Shown in pieces: positions 24,691 to 33,898 of a DNA stretch of 64,000 nt. Position 1 is the stretch's first letter. Every line of letters starts with the position of its first letter. The notes beneath the pieces were generated by a model that did not search any database, had not been told where the DNA came from, and worked only from the letters and a program-made list of their open reading frames with translations. Both the position numbers and the translations under genes were made by a program. The stretch spans positions 124,001 through 188,000 of the forward strand of contig NZ_SZPR01000019.1 in the NCBI RefSeq assembly GCF_005280195.1, given 5' to 3'. The stretch comes from Streptomyces galbus (GTDB lineage: Bacteria; Actinomycetota; Actinomycetes; Streptomycetales; Streptomycetaceae).

Positions 24691-26778
24691 CTAGGACCCG
24701 CCCTGGGCCAGTTGCTCCGGCAGGGGGCCCGTGTGGGTCACCGTCAGGCCCGACACCGCCCGGGTGAGGGCGACGTACAGGCGCCGCAGGCCCGTGCGTT
24801 CGTCCGGCTCGCCGTCGACCACGGCCCGGGGCTCGTCCAGGACCACGTAGTCGTACTCCAGGCCCTTGGCGAGGGACGCCGGGACCAGGGTGAGGCGGGC
24901 CTCGGCGGTCGTCTCCTCGCCGGGCGCGAGGTGGGGCAGCCCGGCGGCCGCGAGGGCGTCCGCCAGCGCGGGGACGCGCGCGTCGGCCGCGATCAGGCCG
25001 ATGGACCCCTCGTGCCGCAGCGCCTCCTCGCACGCGGCCACCACGTCCGCGTCCCCGGCGACCGCGCGGACCTCGAACGAGCCGGGGTTCTCCCGCACCG
25101 ACGCCACCGGGGTCAGCCCCGGCGCGATGTGCGGGAGCAGCCGCGAGGCGTAGGCGATCACGTCCGTCGGGACGCGGAAGCCGGCCGTCAGCTCCTCGAT
25201 CACCGCGTCCCGCTTGCCGAGGTGCCCGAGGGCCTCCTCCCAACTGCGGGTCGCCCAGGGCGTGGTGCCCTGCGCGAGGTCGCCGAGGACCGTCGCCGAA
25301 CCGGTCGTGCAGCGCCGCCCGACCGCCCGGTACTGCATGGGCGACAGGTCCTGCGCCTCGTCCAGCACCACGTGGCCCAGCGAGTGCGTGCGCCCGATCA
25401 GGTCGGTGGCCTCGTCGACCAGTACGGCGTCGGCGGGTGACCACCGGGCGGACTTCACCGAGCGGACCGGCTTCCGCCACAGGATCGTCTTCTGCTCCTC
25501 CTCGCTCAGCACGCCCTCGGCCTGCCGGGCGAGGAAGTCCGCGTCGGTCAGCAGCCGCAGGACCAGCTTCGCCGGGTCGACCGGCGGCCACACCGCCTTC
25601 ACGGCCGCCTTCACCGCGCTGTTGCGGGCGACGGCGTCCTGCACGCGGTCGTCCGGCGCCTCGCCCGAGCGCTCCATCTGCACCAGCACCGCGTGCGCGA
25701 TGCGCTGCGGCAGGGCCTCGCGGGCGGCGCCGTAGCGGATGTCGCGGTCCAGCAACTCCCGGACGATGTCCTCCAGTTCGTACGCCGGCACCCGCCAGCG
25801 CCGCGAGCCGCGCACCACCACGACCGGCTCGGTCGGCGGCGTCACGTGCGAGTACACCGCCCGCCGCAGCACCTCGGCCATCCGGGCGTCGCCCTTGACC
25901 ACGGCGGCGGCCGCGTCGTCGGTGCCGCGCACCTCCACGTGCGCCACCAGGTCGTCGACCGTCGCCTGCCGCACGGTGAGCTCGCCGAGCGCGGGCAGCA
26001 CCTGCTCGATGTAGTGCAGGAAGGACCGGTTCGGCCCGATGACCAGGGTCCCGGTGCGGGCCAGCCGCTCGCGGTGCGCGTACAGCAGGTACGCCACCCG
26101 GTGCAGGCCGACCGCCGTCTTCCCGGTGCCGGGGCCGCCCTGCACGCACACGGTGCCGCCGAGGCCCGACCGGACGATCTCGTCCTGCTCGGGCTGGATG
26201 GTGGCGACGATGTCGCGCATCGGGCCGACGCGGGGCCGCTCGATCTCCTGCTGGAGCAGCTTGCTGGTGCGGGCCGCCTCGCCGGGGTCGGAGAGGTGCT
26301 CGTCCTCGTACGCGGTGATGTCCCCGCGCGTGTAGCCGAAGCGGCGGCGCAGCGCGACGTCCATGGGGTCCTTCTTGGACGCCCGGTAGAACGGCTGCGA
26401 GACCGGCGCGCGCCAGTCGATGACCATCGGGTCGCCGTCGGCGTCGTGCACGTGCCGGCGCCCGATGTAGAAGCGCTCCCCTCCGGCTCCCTCGGCCTGC
26501 TCGGCGCCGGGCGCGTGCAGGTAGTCGAGCCGGCCGAAGAACAGCGGGGTGTCGCTCAGGTCGGCCAGCGCCTTGATGCGGTCGTCGATCTGGCGGGCCA
26601 GCACCTCGGCGTTGACCCAGTTGGCGGTGACGTCGCGGATGTCGAGCGACTCGACGTCCTCGCGCATGGCGCGCAGCGCGGCACGGGAGGCGGCCAGGTG
26701 GGAGCGTTCGCGGGAGAGGGGGTCGTCGGCGGACAGGAGCGTGGACAAGGGGGTGCCTCCGGGCCTGCGGGACGTCAT
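24691..26778 (-). CDS. helD: HelD-like RNA polymerase-recycling helicase (superfamily 1)
   Basis: A 695-residue UvrD-like ATPase. The N-terminal coiled-coil arm (residues about 15-60; RERSHLAASRAALRAMREDVESL) and the conserved FFGRLDY...FYIGRRHV...VIDWRAPVSQPFYRA segment are typical of HelD. Walker A is GGPGTGKTA near residue 218, VLDEAQDLSPMQ is motif II, and LAKGLEYDYVVLDEP and LYVALTRAV are late SF1 motifs. HelD pulls stalled RNA polymerase off DNA, and actinobacterial relatives (HelR) protect it from rifamycins. No rifamycin-associated element was seen upstream. It converges on cutC across 31 bases. Confidence 0.87.
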   Translation of the reverse strand: MTSRRPGGTPLSTLLSADDPLSRERSHLAASRAALRAMREDVESLDIRDVTANWVNAEVLARQIDDRIKALADLSDTPLFFGRLDYLHAPGAEQAEGAGGERFYIGRRHVHDADGDPMVIDWRAPVSQPFYRASKKDPMDVALRRRFGYTRGDITAYEDEHLSDPGEAARTSKLLQQEIERPRVGPMRDIVATIQPEQDEIVRSGLGGTVCVQGGPGTGKTAVGLHRVAYLLYAHRERLARTGTLVIGPNRSFLHYIEQVLPALGELTVRQATVDDLVAHVEVRGTDDAAAAVVKGDARMAEVLRRAVYSHVTPPTEPVVVVRGSRRWRVPAYELEDIVRELLDRDIRYGAAREALPQRIAHAVLVQMERSGEAPDDRVQDAVARNSAVKAAVKAVWPPVDPAKLVLRLLTDADFLARQAEGVLSEEEQKTILWRKPVRSVKSARWSPADAVLVDEATDLIGRTHSLGHVVLDEAQDLSPMQYRAVGRRCTTGSATVLGDLAQGTTPWATRSWEEALGHLGKRDAVIEELTAGFRVPTDVIAYASRLLPHIAPGLTPVASVRENPGSFEVRAVAGDADVVAACEEALRHEGSIGLIAADARVPALADALAAAGLPHLAPGEETTAEARLTLVPASLAKGLEYDYVVLDEPRAVVDGEPDERTGLRRLYVALTRAVSGLTVTHTGPLPEQLAQGGS

Positions 26779-26844
26779 GGCGGTGGGCCGGCCGGTTTCC
26801 GTCCGGTCGGCGGCGCTCCGTGAGGGAGGCGGGCAAGAGCGGAG

Positions 26845-26875
26845 ATTCTAGGACCGCGGGCGGGCGGGGGGCCAA
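26845..26875 (-). promoter_or_regulatory. Probable helD promoter
   Basis: On the minus strand TAGAAT (26845-26850) is a near-perfect -10, with TTGGCC (26870-26875) 19 bp upstream as a loose -35. The start codon is about 65 bases downstream. Confidence 0.45.
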
Positions 26876-27038
26876 TGGATATCCGCCCGGCCCGGGCGCC
26901 CCGGAAGGTCCCGACCCCTAGGGGAGGCGTCCCCCGCCCGTAGGGGGAGGCGGTCCACCCGGGGGTGGAGCGAGGAACCTCCCGAACTGGCTCTCCAGAC
27001 CGATGCCGCCCTTATGTCCGCTATCGCACCATGGAGAC

Positions 27039-27230
27039 ATGAGCGCAGCGACCATCACCCACGCCCCGGCACCGGGCCGTCCGCCCGGCGCCACGTCCCT
27101 GTCCGTGTCCGGCAGCCACCACCACCGCCTCGGCGACACCCTGCGCGCGATACGCGTCTTCGCGGGCGCCGCCTTCGACGTGATCATCCTCGGGGAGTAC
27201 GGCGAGGAAGCGGGAGTCCGCCGCTCCTGA
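27039..27230 (+). CDS. Small conserved-looking protein, 63 residues, unknown function
   Basis: Starts MSAATITHAPAPGRPPGATS, with a compact C-terminal half DTLRAIRVFAGAAFDVIILGEYGEE. ATGGAGAC gives a ribosome site just before ATG 27039, and TATGTCCGCTAT upstream could supply a -10. The last 47 bases overlap the 3' end of the convergent ion-channel gene. The sequence is not low-complexity in the second half, so I believe it is real, but no family is recognised. Confidence 0.55.
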   Translation: MSAATITHAPAPGRPPGATSLSVSGSHHHRLGDTLRAIRVFAGAAFDVIILGEYGEEAGVRRS

Positions 27231-29172
27231 CGGCACCCCGCCGGCCCTCCCCGGCGATGACGACCACCTCGTCGCCGTCGGACCAGCGCCGGCGGTCCGC
27301 CTTGGGCGGATTGAGGCGCAGCCCGTAGCCGGGGGCCCGGCGGGCCTCGGCGTGGCTGCGGTAGCCGATGGCGCACTCGCCCCGGTCGCGTGCCGCCGCG
27401 ACGACCGTGGCGAAGGCCGTCTCGTGACCGGTCACCACGTAGTCGGCGGCCGACCGCAGGTGGATCTGGGTGCCGCCCGCCGAGAACAGCTCGTCGAACA
27501 CGTCCGCCAGGTGGTGGTTCTGGGAGATCTGCGCCATCAGCAGCCCGATGAGCTTGCCGCTGATGATCACGTCCGCTCCGGGGCCGAGCGGGGCGAGGGG
27601 CCGGTTGCCGTCGTCGGTGAGCTCGGTGACCACCGGCAGCGCCCGGCCGGTGCGCCGTTCCAGGTGGCGCAGGACGAGCAGCGTGACGAGCGTGCGGGTG
27701 TCCGGCTCCTCGGGGGGCTCACCGGCCCGTGGCTCCTGGCCGAGCACGACGACGCTGTCGTAGGAGGCGAGGTCCAGGCCGGCCAGGGTCTCCGGCCGGG
27801 TGGTGTCGCCCCTGAGGGCCACGCAGGTCCAGTCGGAGCCGTCGCCGTCGCCGCTGTCGTCGCCGCCGTCCCCGTGGCCGCCGCCCGCTTCGTACGCGGC
27901 CCGCACCGTGGCCTCGTCCTCGTCCGCGACCACGTCGGCGACCGACCCCGGGGGAGCGTTGCGGCCCCACTCCCGCAGGACGAGGGGCGCGCGGCGGTTC
28001 CAGCCCAGCACCAGCAGCCGCTCCGGCCGGGTGTCCGCGGGCCGGGGGCTCGCCACGGACCGCTCGTCGACCAGCGGCGCGCAGTCGGCGAGCTCGGCGG
28101 TGTCGTCGTCGGCGGCGATGACGAGGAGCTGGTCGTCGGGTTCGAGGACCGTCCGCGCGGGCGGGTTCAGCCAGGGCACCCCGCCGCGGATCAGCCCGAC
28201 CGCGCTGGCGTTGCCGTAGGAGAGCAGCGCCTCGCCGAACTCCCGGCCCGCCAGGGACGGGTGGGCGGCCGGGTAGAACTCGTTCCCGGCGAAGTCGAGC
28301 AGGTCGCGGTGGACCAGCGACAGTCCCGGGCGGCGCGCCGCCTGCGCGATGAGCCGGGCCGTGACGGTGTCGCTCTCCAGGACGACGCCCCGGGATCCGG
28401 CGGCCAGGCGGGCCGCGAGCAGGTAGCCGCTGTCGCGGACCGCCGCCACCACGGGCACCGGGACGTCGCCCCCGCGCGCCGTCGCCCGCAGGGCCAGCAG
28501 TGCCTTGACGACGTCCGCGTCGCCCCGGGACGCGTCGGGCGGGAGCACGATCACCGAGTCGGCGGTGGCCGGACTGGTCAGCGCCAGCACGGCCGGGTCC
28601 GCCGACGGTCCGCTGCGGCAGATCAGCCGGGTCCGGCCGGTCGGGCCGACCTTGCTCTGCAGAGACTCCTCCATCGCCGTCTTGTCCCGGTCGGCCAGGA
28701 TCGCCACGGCCGAGCGCCGCTGGTTGGCACCGGCCGCGACCAGTTCGCTCACCACGGTGAAGACCTGCTCCGACCAGCCCAGGACCACCACGTGACCGCG
28801 TTCCAGTAACTTCGAGCGGCCGCGGCGCAGGGCGATGAGCCGCTCGGTGAGCCCGGTCGTGATGAGACCGACGAGGGTCGAGACGTACACCAGGGCGACC
28901 AGGGCCAGCAGCACCGACAGCGCCACCCGGGCCGGGCTGCCCGTGGTGCCGCCCAGCCGCATCGTCTCCCCGGTCAGGTGCCAGATCGCCGCCACCTTCC
29001 CGGAGAAGGTGGCGGGGGCGTGCCCGCTCGTCCACACCAGCGCCGCGCTCGTGGGGACGACCACGGCCAGGCAGACCAGCACCAGCCAGCCCACCAGGGC
29101 CGAGGTGCCGCGCGCCAGGGTCGTGTCGAACCAGTACCGCGCTCGGGCACCCGCCCCGGGCCGCTGTTCCAC
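27184..29172 (-). CDS. CASTOR/POLLUX-related ion channel with RCK/TrkA-N domains
   Basis: A 662-residue membrane protein. GTG 29172 has a GGAGGGGG ribosome site. Two N-terminal helices (about residues 22-50 and 82-108) frame a short pore-like region (HLTGETMRLGGTTGSPAR), followed by tandem NAD-binding RCK regions (HVVVLGWSEQVFTVVSELVAAG; LLVLGWNRRAPLVLREWG) and TrkA-C-like parts. This architecture matches plant CASTOR/POLLUX (DMI1) cation channels and their bacterial relatives. Calcium or potassium conductance is inferred, not shown. The C-terminus overlaps the 63-residue gene on the other strand. Confidence 0.82.
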   Translation of the reverse strand: MEQRPGAGARARYWFDTTLARGTSALVGWLVLVCLAVVVPTSAALVWTSGHAPATFSGKVAAIWHLTGETMRLGGTTGSPARVALSVLLALVALVYVSTLVGLITTGLTERLIALRRGRSKLLERGHVVVLGWSEQVFTVVSELVAAGANQRRSAVAILADRDKTAMEESLQSKVGPTGRTRLICRSGPSADPAVLALTSPATADSVIVLPPDASRGDADVVKALLALRATARGGDVPVPVVAAVRDSGYLLAARLAAGSRGVVLESDTVTARLIAQAARRPGLSLVHRDLLDFAGNEFYPAAHPSLAGREFGEALLSYGNASAVGLIRGGVPWLNPPARTVLEPDDQLLVIAADDDTAELADCAPLVDERSVASPRPADTRPERLLVLGWNRRAPLVLREWGRNAPPGSVADVVADEDEATVRAAYEAGGGHGDGGDDSGDGDGSDWTCVALRGDTTRPETLAGLDLASYDSVVVLGQEPRAGEPPEEPDTRTLVTLLVLRHLERRTGRALPVVTELTDDGNRPLAPLGPGADVIISGKLIGLLMAQISQNHHLADVFDELFSAGGTQIHLRSAADYVVTGHETAFATVVAAARDRGECAIGYRSHAEARRAPGYGLRLNPPKADRRRWSDGDEVVVIAGEGRRGAVRSGGLPLPRRTPRG

Positions 29173-29323
29173 TGTGTTCCCCCTCCGCGCGCAGGTCTGT
29201 AGGGGGCAGTGTCCTGACCCGGCCTCGCGCGCCGGGCGGCACGAGGGCGCGATTCATCCCTTCGCCGTAATCGGGGGCAGGCGCCCGCCCCCGCGTGCCT
29301 CCGCGCACCCGGTTCGCATGGTT

Positions 29324-29357
29324 TGGATTGGAGTCTTCGCTCGTCCGTGGCAATCCA
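29324..29357. promoter_or_regulatory. Inverted repeat upstream of the amino-acid oxidase
   Basis: TGGATTG (29324-29330) and CAATCCA (29351-29357) form a 7-bp inverted repeat with a 20-bp gap, 48 bases before the start codon. It could be an operator; no regulator is adjacent. Confidence 0.35.
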
Positions 29358-29404
29358 CCACAACCCGGAGCGAACCGGTCCGGCGGACCCGTAGAAGTAG
29401 CGCC

Positions 29405-31438
29405 ATGACCGAGCATCACCAGGCTGACGCCGATCACGGCGGCCTGACCAGACGTACGCTCACCACCGCCGCGGGCACGACCGCCGTGGCCGGCCTCCTC
29501 ACCGCGGGCGGCACGGGCAGCGCGGCGGCGCTGCCCGCACAGGCGCCCCCGCGCACTCCCGTCCCGGCGGCGGCCCCGTCCGCGGCACGCGGCGCGGACT
29601 TCGACCGCTGCCTCGCCGTCGCCCGGGCCCTCCTCGTCGTCGACGACGACGGCCGGCCCCTCGTCCCCGGCTACCGGCGCGTGCTCAAGGACGGCCTGCC
29701 CCGCACCCGGACCGGGGCCAAGAAGGTCCTCGTCATCGGCGCGGGCCCGGCCGGCCTCGTCACGGCGTGGCTGCTCCGGCGCGCCGGGCACCACGTGACC
29801 GTCCTGGAGGCCAACGGCAACCGGGTGGGCGGACGCATCAAGACGTTCCGCCGCGGCGGCCACGAGAAGGCGGCGCAGCCCTTCGCCGACCCCCGCCAGT
29901 ACGCCGAGGCCGGCGCGATGCGGCTGCCCGGCAGCCACCCGCTGGTCATGGACCTCATCGGCCAACTGGGCCTCAAGAAGCGGCCGTTCTACTACGTCGA
30001 CGTGGACGCCCAGGGCCGGCCCGCCTCCCACACCTGGATCCACGTCAACGGCGTGCGCATGCGCCGCGCCGACTACGCCCGCGCCCCCCGGCGCATCAAC
30101 CGCTCCTTCGGCGTGCCGCGCGCCCACTGGGACACCCCGGCCGCGGCCATCCTGCGCTCGGTCCTCGACCCGGTGCGCGACGAGTTCAGCACGCTCGGAC
30201 CCGACGGCAGGCGCACCGACAAGCCGCTGCCCGAACGCATCCAGGGCTGGGCCCGGGTGATCCAGCGCTTCGGCGACTGGTCGATGTTCCGCTTCCTGAC
30301 CGAGCACGCTGGCCTGGACGAGCGGACGGTCGACCTGATCGGCACCGTGGAGAACCTCACCTCACGGCTGCCGCTGTCCTTCGTGCACAGCTTCATCGGG
30401 TCCTCCCTGATCAGCCCGGACACCGCGTTCTGGGAGCTGGAGGGCGGCACGGCCGTCCTGCCGGACGCCCTGCTGGCCAAGGTCCGCGACAGCGTGCGGT
30501 TCGACCGCCGGGTGACCCGGATCGAGTACTACGACCCCGACCCCGGCCGGTCCGGCGGCGACACCGGGCACGTGCGCGCCCGGGGACCCCACGTGTGGGT
30601 GGACACCGTCTCCGAGGGGCGGGGCGGCCCGGTCGTGCGCGAGCAGTTCACGGCGGACGCCGCCGTGGTGACCGTGCCCTTCTCCGGCCTGCGCCACGTG
30701 CAGATCAGCCCGCCGATGTCGTACACCAAGCGCCGGGCGGTCACCGAACTGCACTACGACTGCGCGACCAAGGTGCTGCTGGAGTTCAGCCGCCGCTGGT
30801 GGGAGTTCGACGAGGCCGACTGGAAGCGGGAGCTGCGCCGCATCGACCCCGGGCTGTACGACGCCTACCGCACCGGGCGGACCCCGGGCGACGGCAGCCT
30901 GCTGGGCGCCCACCCGTCCGTCCCGTCCGGCCACATCACCGCCGGCCAGCGCACCCACTACGCCGCGAACCGCGCCGTCACCCGGGACCAGCCGCCCGCG
31001 GCCGACGTCACCGGCGGCGGCTCGGTGTCGGACAACGCCAACCGGTTCATGTACCAGCCGTCCCACCCGGTCCCGGGCAGCGCCGGCGGGGTGGTCCTGG
31101 CCTCCTACAGCTGGGCGGACGACGCCCTGCGCTGGGACTCCCTCGATGACGGGGCCCGCTACCCGCACGCCCTGTGCGGCCTGCAGGAGGTCTACGGCCA
31201 GCGGATCGAGGTCTTCTACACGGGCGCGGGCCGCACCCAGAGCTGGATGCGCGACCCGTACGCCTACGGCGAGGCGTCCGTGCTGCTGCCCGGCCAGCAC
31301 ACGGAGCTGCTCACGTCCATCCCCGCCCCCGAGGGGCCGCTGCACTTCGCGGGCGACCACACCTCCGTGAAACCGGCGTGGATCGAGGGAGCGCTGGAGT
31401 CCGCCGTGCGCGCCGCCCTGGAGGTCCACTCGGCGTGA
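29405..31438 (+). CDS. Secreted flavin monoamine oxidase / L-amino-acid oxidase (L-glutamate oxidase-like)
   Basis: A 677-residue FAD enzyme. The N-terminus GGLTRRTLTTAAGTTAVAGLLTAGG looks like a Tat signal (twin Arg, hydrophobic stretch, Ala-rich end). The FAD motif VLVIGAGPAGLVTAWLLRRAGHHVTVLEA starts near residue 108, with GGRIKTFR next, and the C-terminal HFAGDHTS...AWIEGALESAVRAA closes the FAD site. Length and layout resemble Streptomyces L-glutamate oxidase, which is exported and processed. It oxidises amino acids to keto acids, ammonia and hydrogen peroxide. Substrate preference cannot be read here. Confidence 0.85.
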   Translation: MTEHHQADADHGGLTRRTLTTAAGTTAVAGLLTAGGTGSAAALPAQAPPRTPVPAAAPSAARGADFDRCLAVARALLVVDDDGRPLVPGYRRVLKDGLPRTRTGAKKVLVIGAGPAGLVTAWLLRRAGHHVTVLEANGNRVGGRIKTFRRGGHEKAAQPFADPRQYAEAGAMRLPGSHPLVMDLIGQLGLKKRPFYYVDVDAQGRPASHTWIHVNGVRMRRADYARAPRRINRSFGVPRAHWDTPAAAILRSVLDPVRDEFSTLGPDGRRTDKPLPERIQGWARVIQRFGDWSMFRFLTEHAGLDERTVDLIGTVENLTSRLPLSFVHSFIGSSLISPDTAFWELEGGTAVLPDALLAKVRDSVRFDRRVTRIEYYDPDPGRSGGDTGHVRARGPHVWVDTVSEGRGGPVVREQFTADAAVVTVPFSGLRHVQISPPMSYTKRRAVTELHYDCATKVLLEFSRRWWEFDEADWKRELRRIDPGLYDAYRTGRTPGDGSLLGAHPSVPSGHITAGQRTHYAANRAVTRDQPPAADVTGGGSVSDNANRFMYQPSHPVPGSAGGVVLASYSWADDALRWDSLDDGARYPHALCGLQEVYGQRIEVFYTGAGRTQSWMRDPYAYGEASVLLPGQHTELLTSIPAPEGPLHFAGDHTSVKPAWIEGALESAVRAALEVHSA

Positions 31439-31444
31439 ACCGCG

Positions 31445-31481
31445 CCGGGCGCCGCTCCCCGTACGAGGGAGCGGCGCCCGG
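31445..31481. terminator. Bidirectional terminator between the oxidase and XPB genes
   Basis: A perfect 15-bp stem, arms 31445-31459 and 31467-31481, with a seven-base loop. It lies between convergent stops and can serve both. Confidence 0.85.
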
Positions 31482-31497
31482 TGTCGCGGCACACGGC

Positions 31498-33141
31498 CTA
31501 GCTCTCCGCCAGCAGTTCGTCCGCGTCCATGATCCGGTAGGCGTACCCCTGCTCGGCCAGGAACCGCTGGCGGTGCGCGGCGAAGTCCTGGTCGATGGTG
31601 TCGCGGGCGACCACCGAGTAGAAGTGCGCCTGGTGGCCGTCCGCCTTCGGGCGCAGCACCCGTCCCAGGCGCTGGGCCTCCTCCTGGCGTGAGCCGAAGG
31701 TGCCCGACACCTGGATGGCGACCGTGGCCTCCGGCAGGTCGATCGAGAAGTTCGCGACCTTCGACACCACGAGCACGCTGATCTCGCCCTGCCGGAACGC
31801 GTCGAACAGCTTCTCGCGCTGGGCGTTGGACGTCTCGCCCTTGATCACCGGGGCGCCCAGGTGCTCGCCCAGCTCGTCGAGCTGGTCGATGTACTGGCCG
31901 ATGACCAGGACCTGCTGTCCGGCGAAGCGCCGCACGATCGCCTCGGTCACCTTCCGCTTGGTCGCGGTCGTCGCGCAGAAGCGGTACTTCTCCTCGGCCT
32001 CGGCGGTGGCGTAGGCGAGGCGTTCGGAGTCGGTGAGGTTGACGCGGACCTCGACGCAGTCGGCGGGCGCGATGTACCCCTGCGCCTCGATCTCCTTCCA
32101 CGGCGCGTCGAACCGCTTCGGCCCGATCAGCGAGAACACGTCGGACTCCCGGCCGTCCTCGCGGACCAGGGTGGCGGTCAGCCCCAGCCGGCGCCGGGCC
32201 TGGAGGTCGGCGGTGAACTTGAAGACCGGCGCCGGGAGCAGGTGCACCTCGTCGTAGACGATCAGGCCCCAGTCGCGGGAGTCGAACAGCTCCAGGTGCG
32301 GGTAGACGCCCTTCCGCCGGGTCGTCAGGACCTGGTAGGTGGCGATGGTGACGGGCCGGATCTCCTTCCGCGTCCCGCTGTACTCGCCGATCTCGTCCTC
32401 GGTCAGCGTGGTCCGCTTCACCAGCTCGTGCTTCCACTGCCGGGCGGAGACGGTGTTGGTGACCAGGATCAGCGTGGTCGAGGCGGCCTGGGCCATGGCG
32501 CCCGCGCCGACCAGCGTCTTGCCGGCGCCGCACGGCAGCACCACGACACCGGAGCCGCCGTGCCAGAAGTTCTCCACCGCCTGGTGCTGGTACGGCCGCA
32601 GCGCCCAGCCGTCCTCGCGCAGCGCGATCGGGTGGGCCTCGCCGTCGACGTACCCGGCGAGGTCCTCGGCGGGCCAGCCCAGCTTGAGCAGGGTCTGCTT
32701 GATCTGCCCGCGCTCGGAGGGGTGCACGGCGACCGTGTCGGGGTCGATGCGGGCGCCGACCAGCGGGGCGATCCGCTTGGAGCGCAGCACCTCCTCCAGC
32801 ACCGGCCGGTCGGTGGTGGTGAGCACCAGCCCGTGCGCGGGGTGCTTGCTCAGGGTGAGGCGGCCGTAGCGGTCCATCGTCTCGGCGATGTCGACCAGCA
32901 GGGCGTGCGGCACCGGGTAGCGGCTGTACTGCACGAGGGCGTCCACGACCTGCTCGGCGTCGTGGCCCGCGGCGCGGGCGTTCCACAGGCCGAGCGGGGT
33001 CACCCGGTAGGTGTGGATGTGCTCCGGAGCCCGCTCCAGCTCGGCGAACGGCGCGATGGCACGCCGGCAGTCGTCGGCCTGCTCGTGGTCGACCTCCAGG
33101 AGCAGGGTCTTGTCGGACTGGACGATGAGTGGACCGTTCAC
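31498..33141 (-). CDS. DNA repair helicase XPB (superfamily 2)
   Basis: A 547-residue bacterial XPB. GTG 33141 follows GGAAAGG. After an N-terminal damage-recognition-like region (residues 1-160), Walker A LPCGAGKTLVGAG lies near residue 200, the DEVH box YDEVHLLPA near 295, and RED-like and thumb segments (GYIAPADCVEVRVNLT) follow; motif VI is QRLGRVLRPK. It unwinds DNA 3' to 5' and is linked to nucleotide excision repair in archaea and actinobacteria. The XPB-associated gene at 33899 is 0.76 kb away on the same strand, separated by a small plus-strand gene. Confidence 0.92.
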   Translation of the reverse strand: MNGPLIVQSDKTLLLEVDHEQADDCRRAIAPFAELERAPEHIHTYRVTPLGLWNARAAGHDAEQVVDALVQYSRYPVPHALLVDIAETMDRYGRLTLSKHPAHGLVLTTTDRPVLEEVLRSKRIAPLVGARIDPDTVAVHPSERGQIKQTLLKLGWPAEDLAGYVDGEAHPIALREDGWALRPYQHQAVENFWHGGSGVVVLPCGAGKTLVGAGAMAQAASTTLILVTNTVSARQWKHELVKRTTLTEDEIGEYSGTRKEIRPVTIATYQVLTTRRKGVYPHLELFDSRDWGLIVYDEVHLLPAPVFKFTADLQARRRLGLTATLVREDGRESDVFSLIGPKRFDAPWKEIEAQGYIAPADCVEVRVNLTDSERLAYATAEAEEKYRFCATTATKRKVTEAIVRRFAGQQVLVIGQYIDQLDELGEHLGAPVIKGETSNAQREKLFDAFRQGEISVLVVSKVANFSIDLPEATVAIQVSGTFGSRQEEAQRLGRVLRPKADGHQAHFYSVVARDTIDQDFAAHRQRFLAEQGYAYRIMDADELLAES

Positions 33142-33313
33142 GCGCGGAACCTTTCCGTCAGGCCAGGGGACGCGGCCAAACGTCCAGTGTGCCACTCGGC
33201 GCCGCACGGGCCCCGGTCACGGCCGCACGGCCTCCCGGGCAACCCCGGGCCGCCCTGGACTGTCTTGACCGGCACAGCGGCGTGGTGCGCGCCGCCCGGA
33301 GGGGAGGCGCGGG

Positions 33314-33853
33314 ATGGCGGCGGGCAGGTGGGTGACCGGTGTGGCGGCCACGGGGGTGCTGGTGGCCACCGGGGCGTGGGTGCGGTGGGCGGCGGGCGTG
33401 GACGGTCCCCTGTGGGAGGAGGTCCGCCCGGTGATCGAGGCGCGCCTCGCGGCGCAGGAGCAGGGCACCGGGTACGGGTCGGCGCTGCCCGGGCTGGGGG
33501 CGCGGTGGTTCTGCCGGGCGCGGCCCCTGGACCTCGACGAGCGGGACGGCGTGGTCCGCGCGGGCGTCGCCACGCTGTGCGTGGAGTACGGGGTGCGCGA
33601 CGGCGCCCTGGTCGCGTGCAGCGGGGACCAGGTCCCGCAGGAGGTCCGGCTGCGGCGCGCCGCGGACGGCGGCTACCGGGTCGTCGCCCTGGAGGAGGCC
33701 CCGGACGGCGCGGGCAGCGCCGCCTGGCGCCGCGACCACTTCGGCCTCTTCGCGGACCCCGACCGCCCGGACCCCTCGGCGCAGGCGGCCCTGGAGACGG
33801 CGGCCCGCTCCCACTTCGGCCTCCCGCCGGACGCCCGTGTCACGGACTGCTGA
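33314..33853 (+). CDS. Hypothetical membrane-anchored or secreted protein
   Basis: A 179-residue protein with one N-terminal hydrophobic helix (residues about 5-26, VTGVAATGVLVATGAWVRWAAG) and a soluble domain with a Cys pair (FCRARP, LCVEYG) that could form a disulfide outside the cell. GGAGGGG precedes ATG 33314. The domain (GARWFCRARPLDLDERDGVVRAGVATLCVEYGVRDG) is unrecognised. It is inserted between the two XPB-related genes on the opposite strand. Confidence 0.7.
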   Translation: MAAGRWVTGVAATGVLVATGAWVRWAAGVDGPLWEEVRPVIEARLAAQEQGTGYGSALPGLGARWFCRARPLDLDERDGVVRAGVATLCVEYGVRDGALVACSGDQVPQEVRLRRAADGGYRVVALEEAPDGAGSAAWRRDHFGLFADPDRPDPSAQAALETAARSHFGLPPDARVTDC

Positions 33854-33898
33854 GCGGGAGTGAGCGGGACCGGCCGGCGCCCGGCCCTGTTGTTCGTC

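Noticed and set aside
26779..27038. Rifamycin-associated element before helD
   Set aside because: I looked for a long inverted repeat of that kind and found only a TAGAAT promoter; inducibility by rifamycins is therefore not supported.
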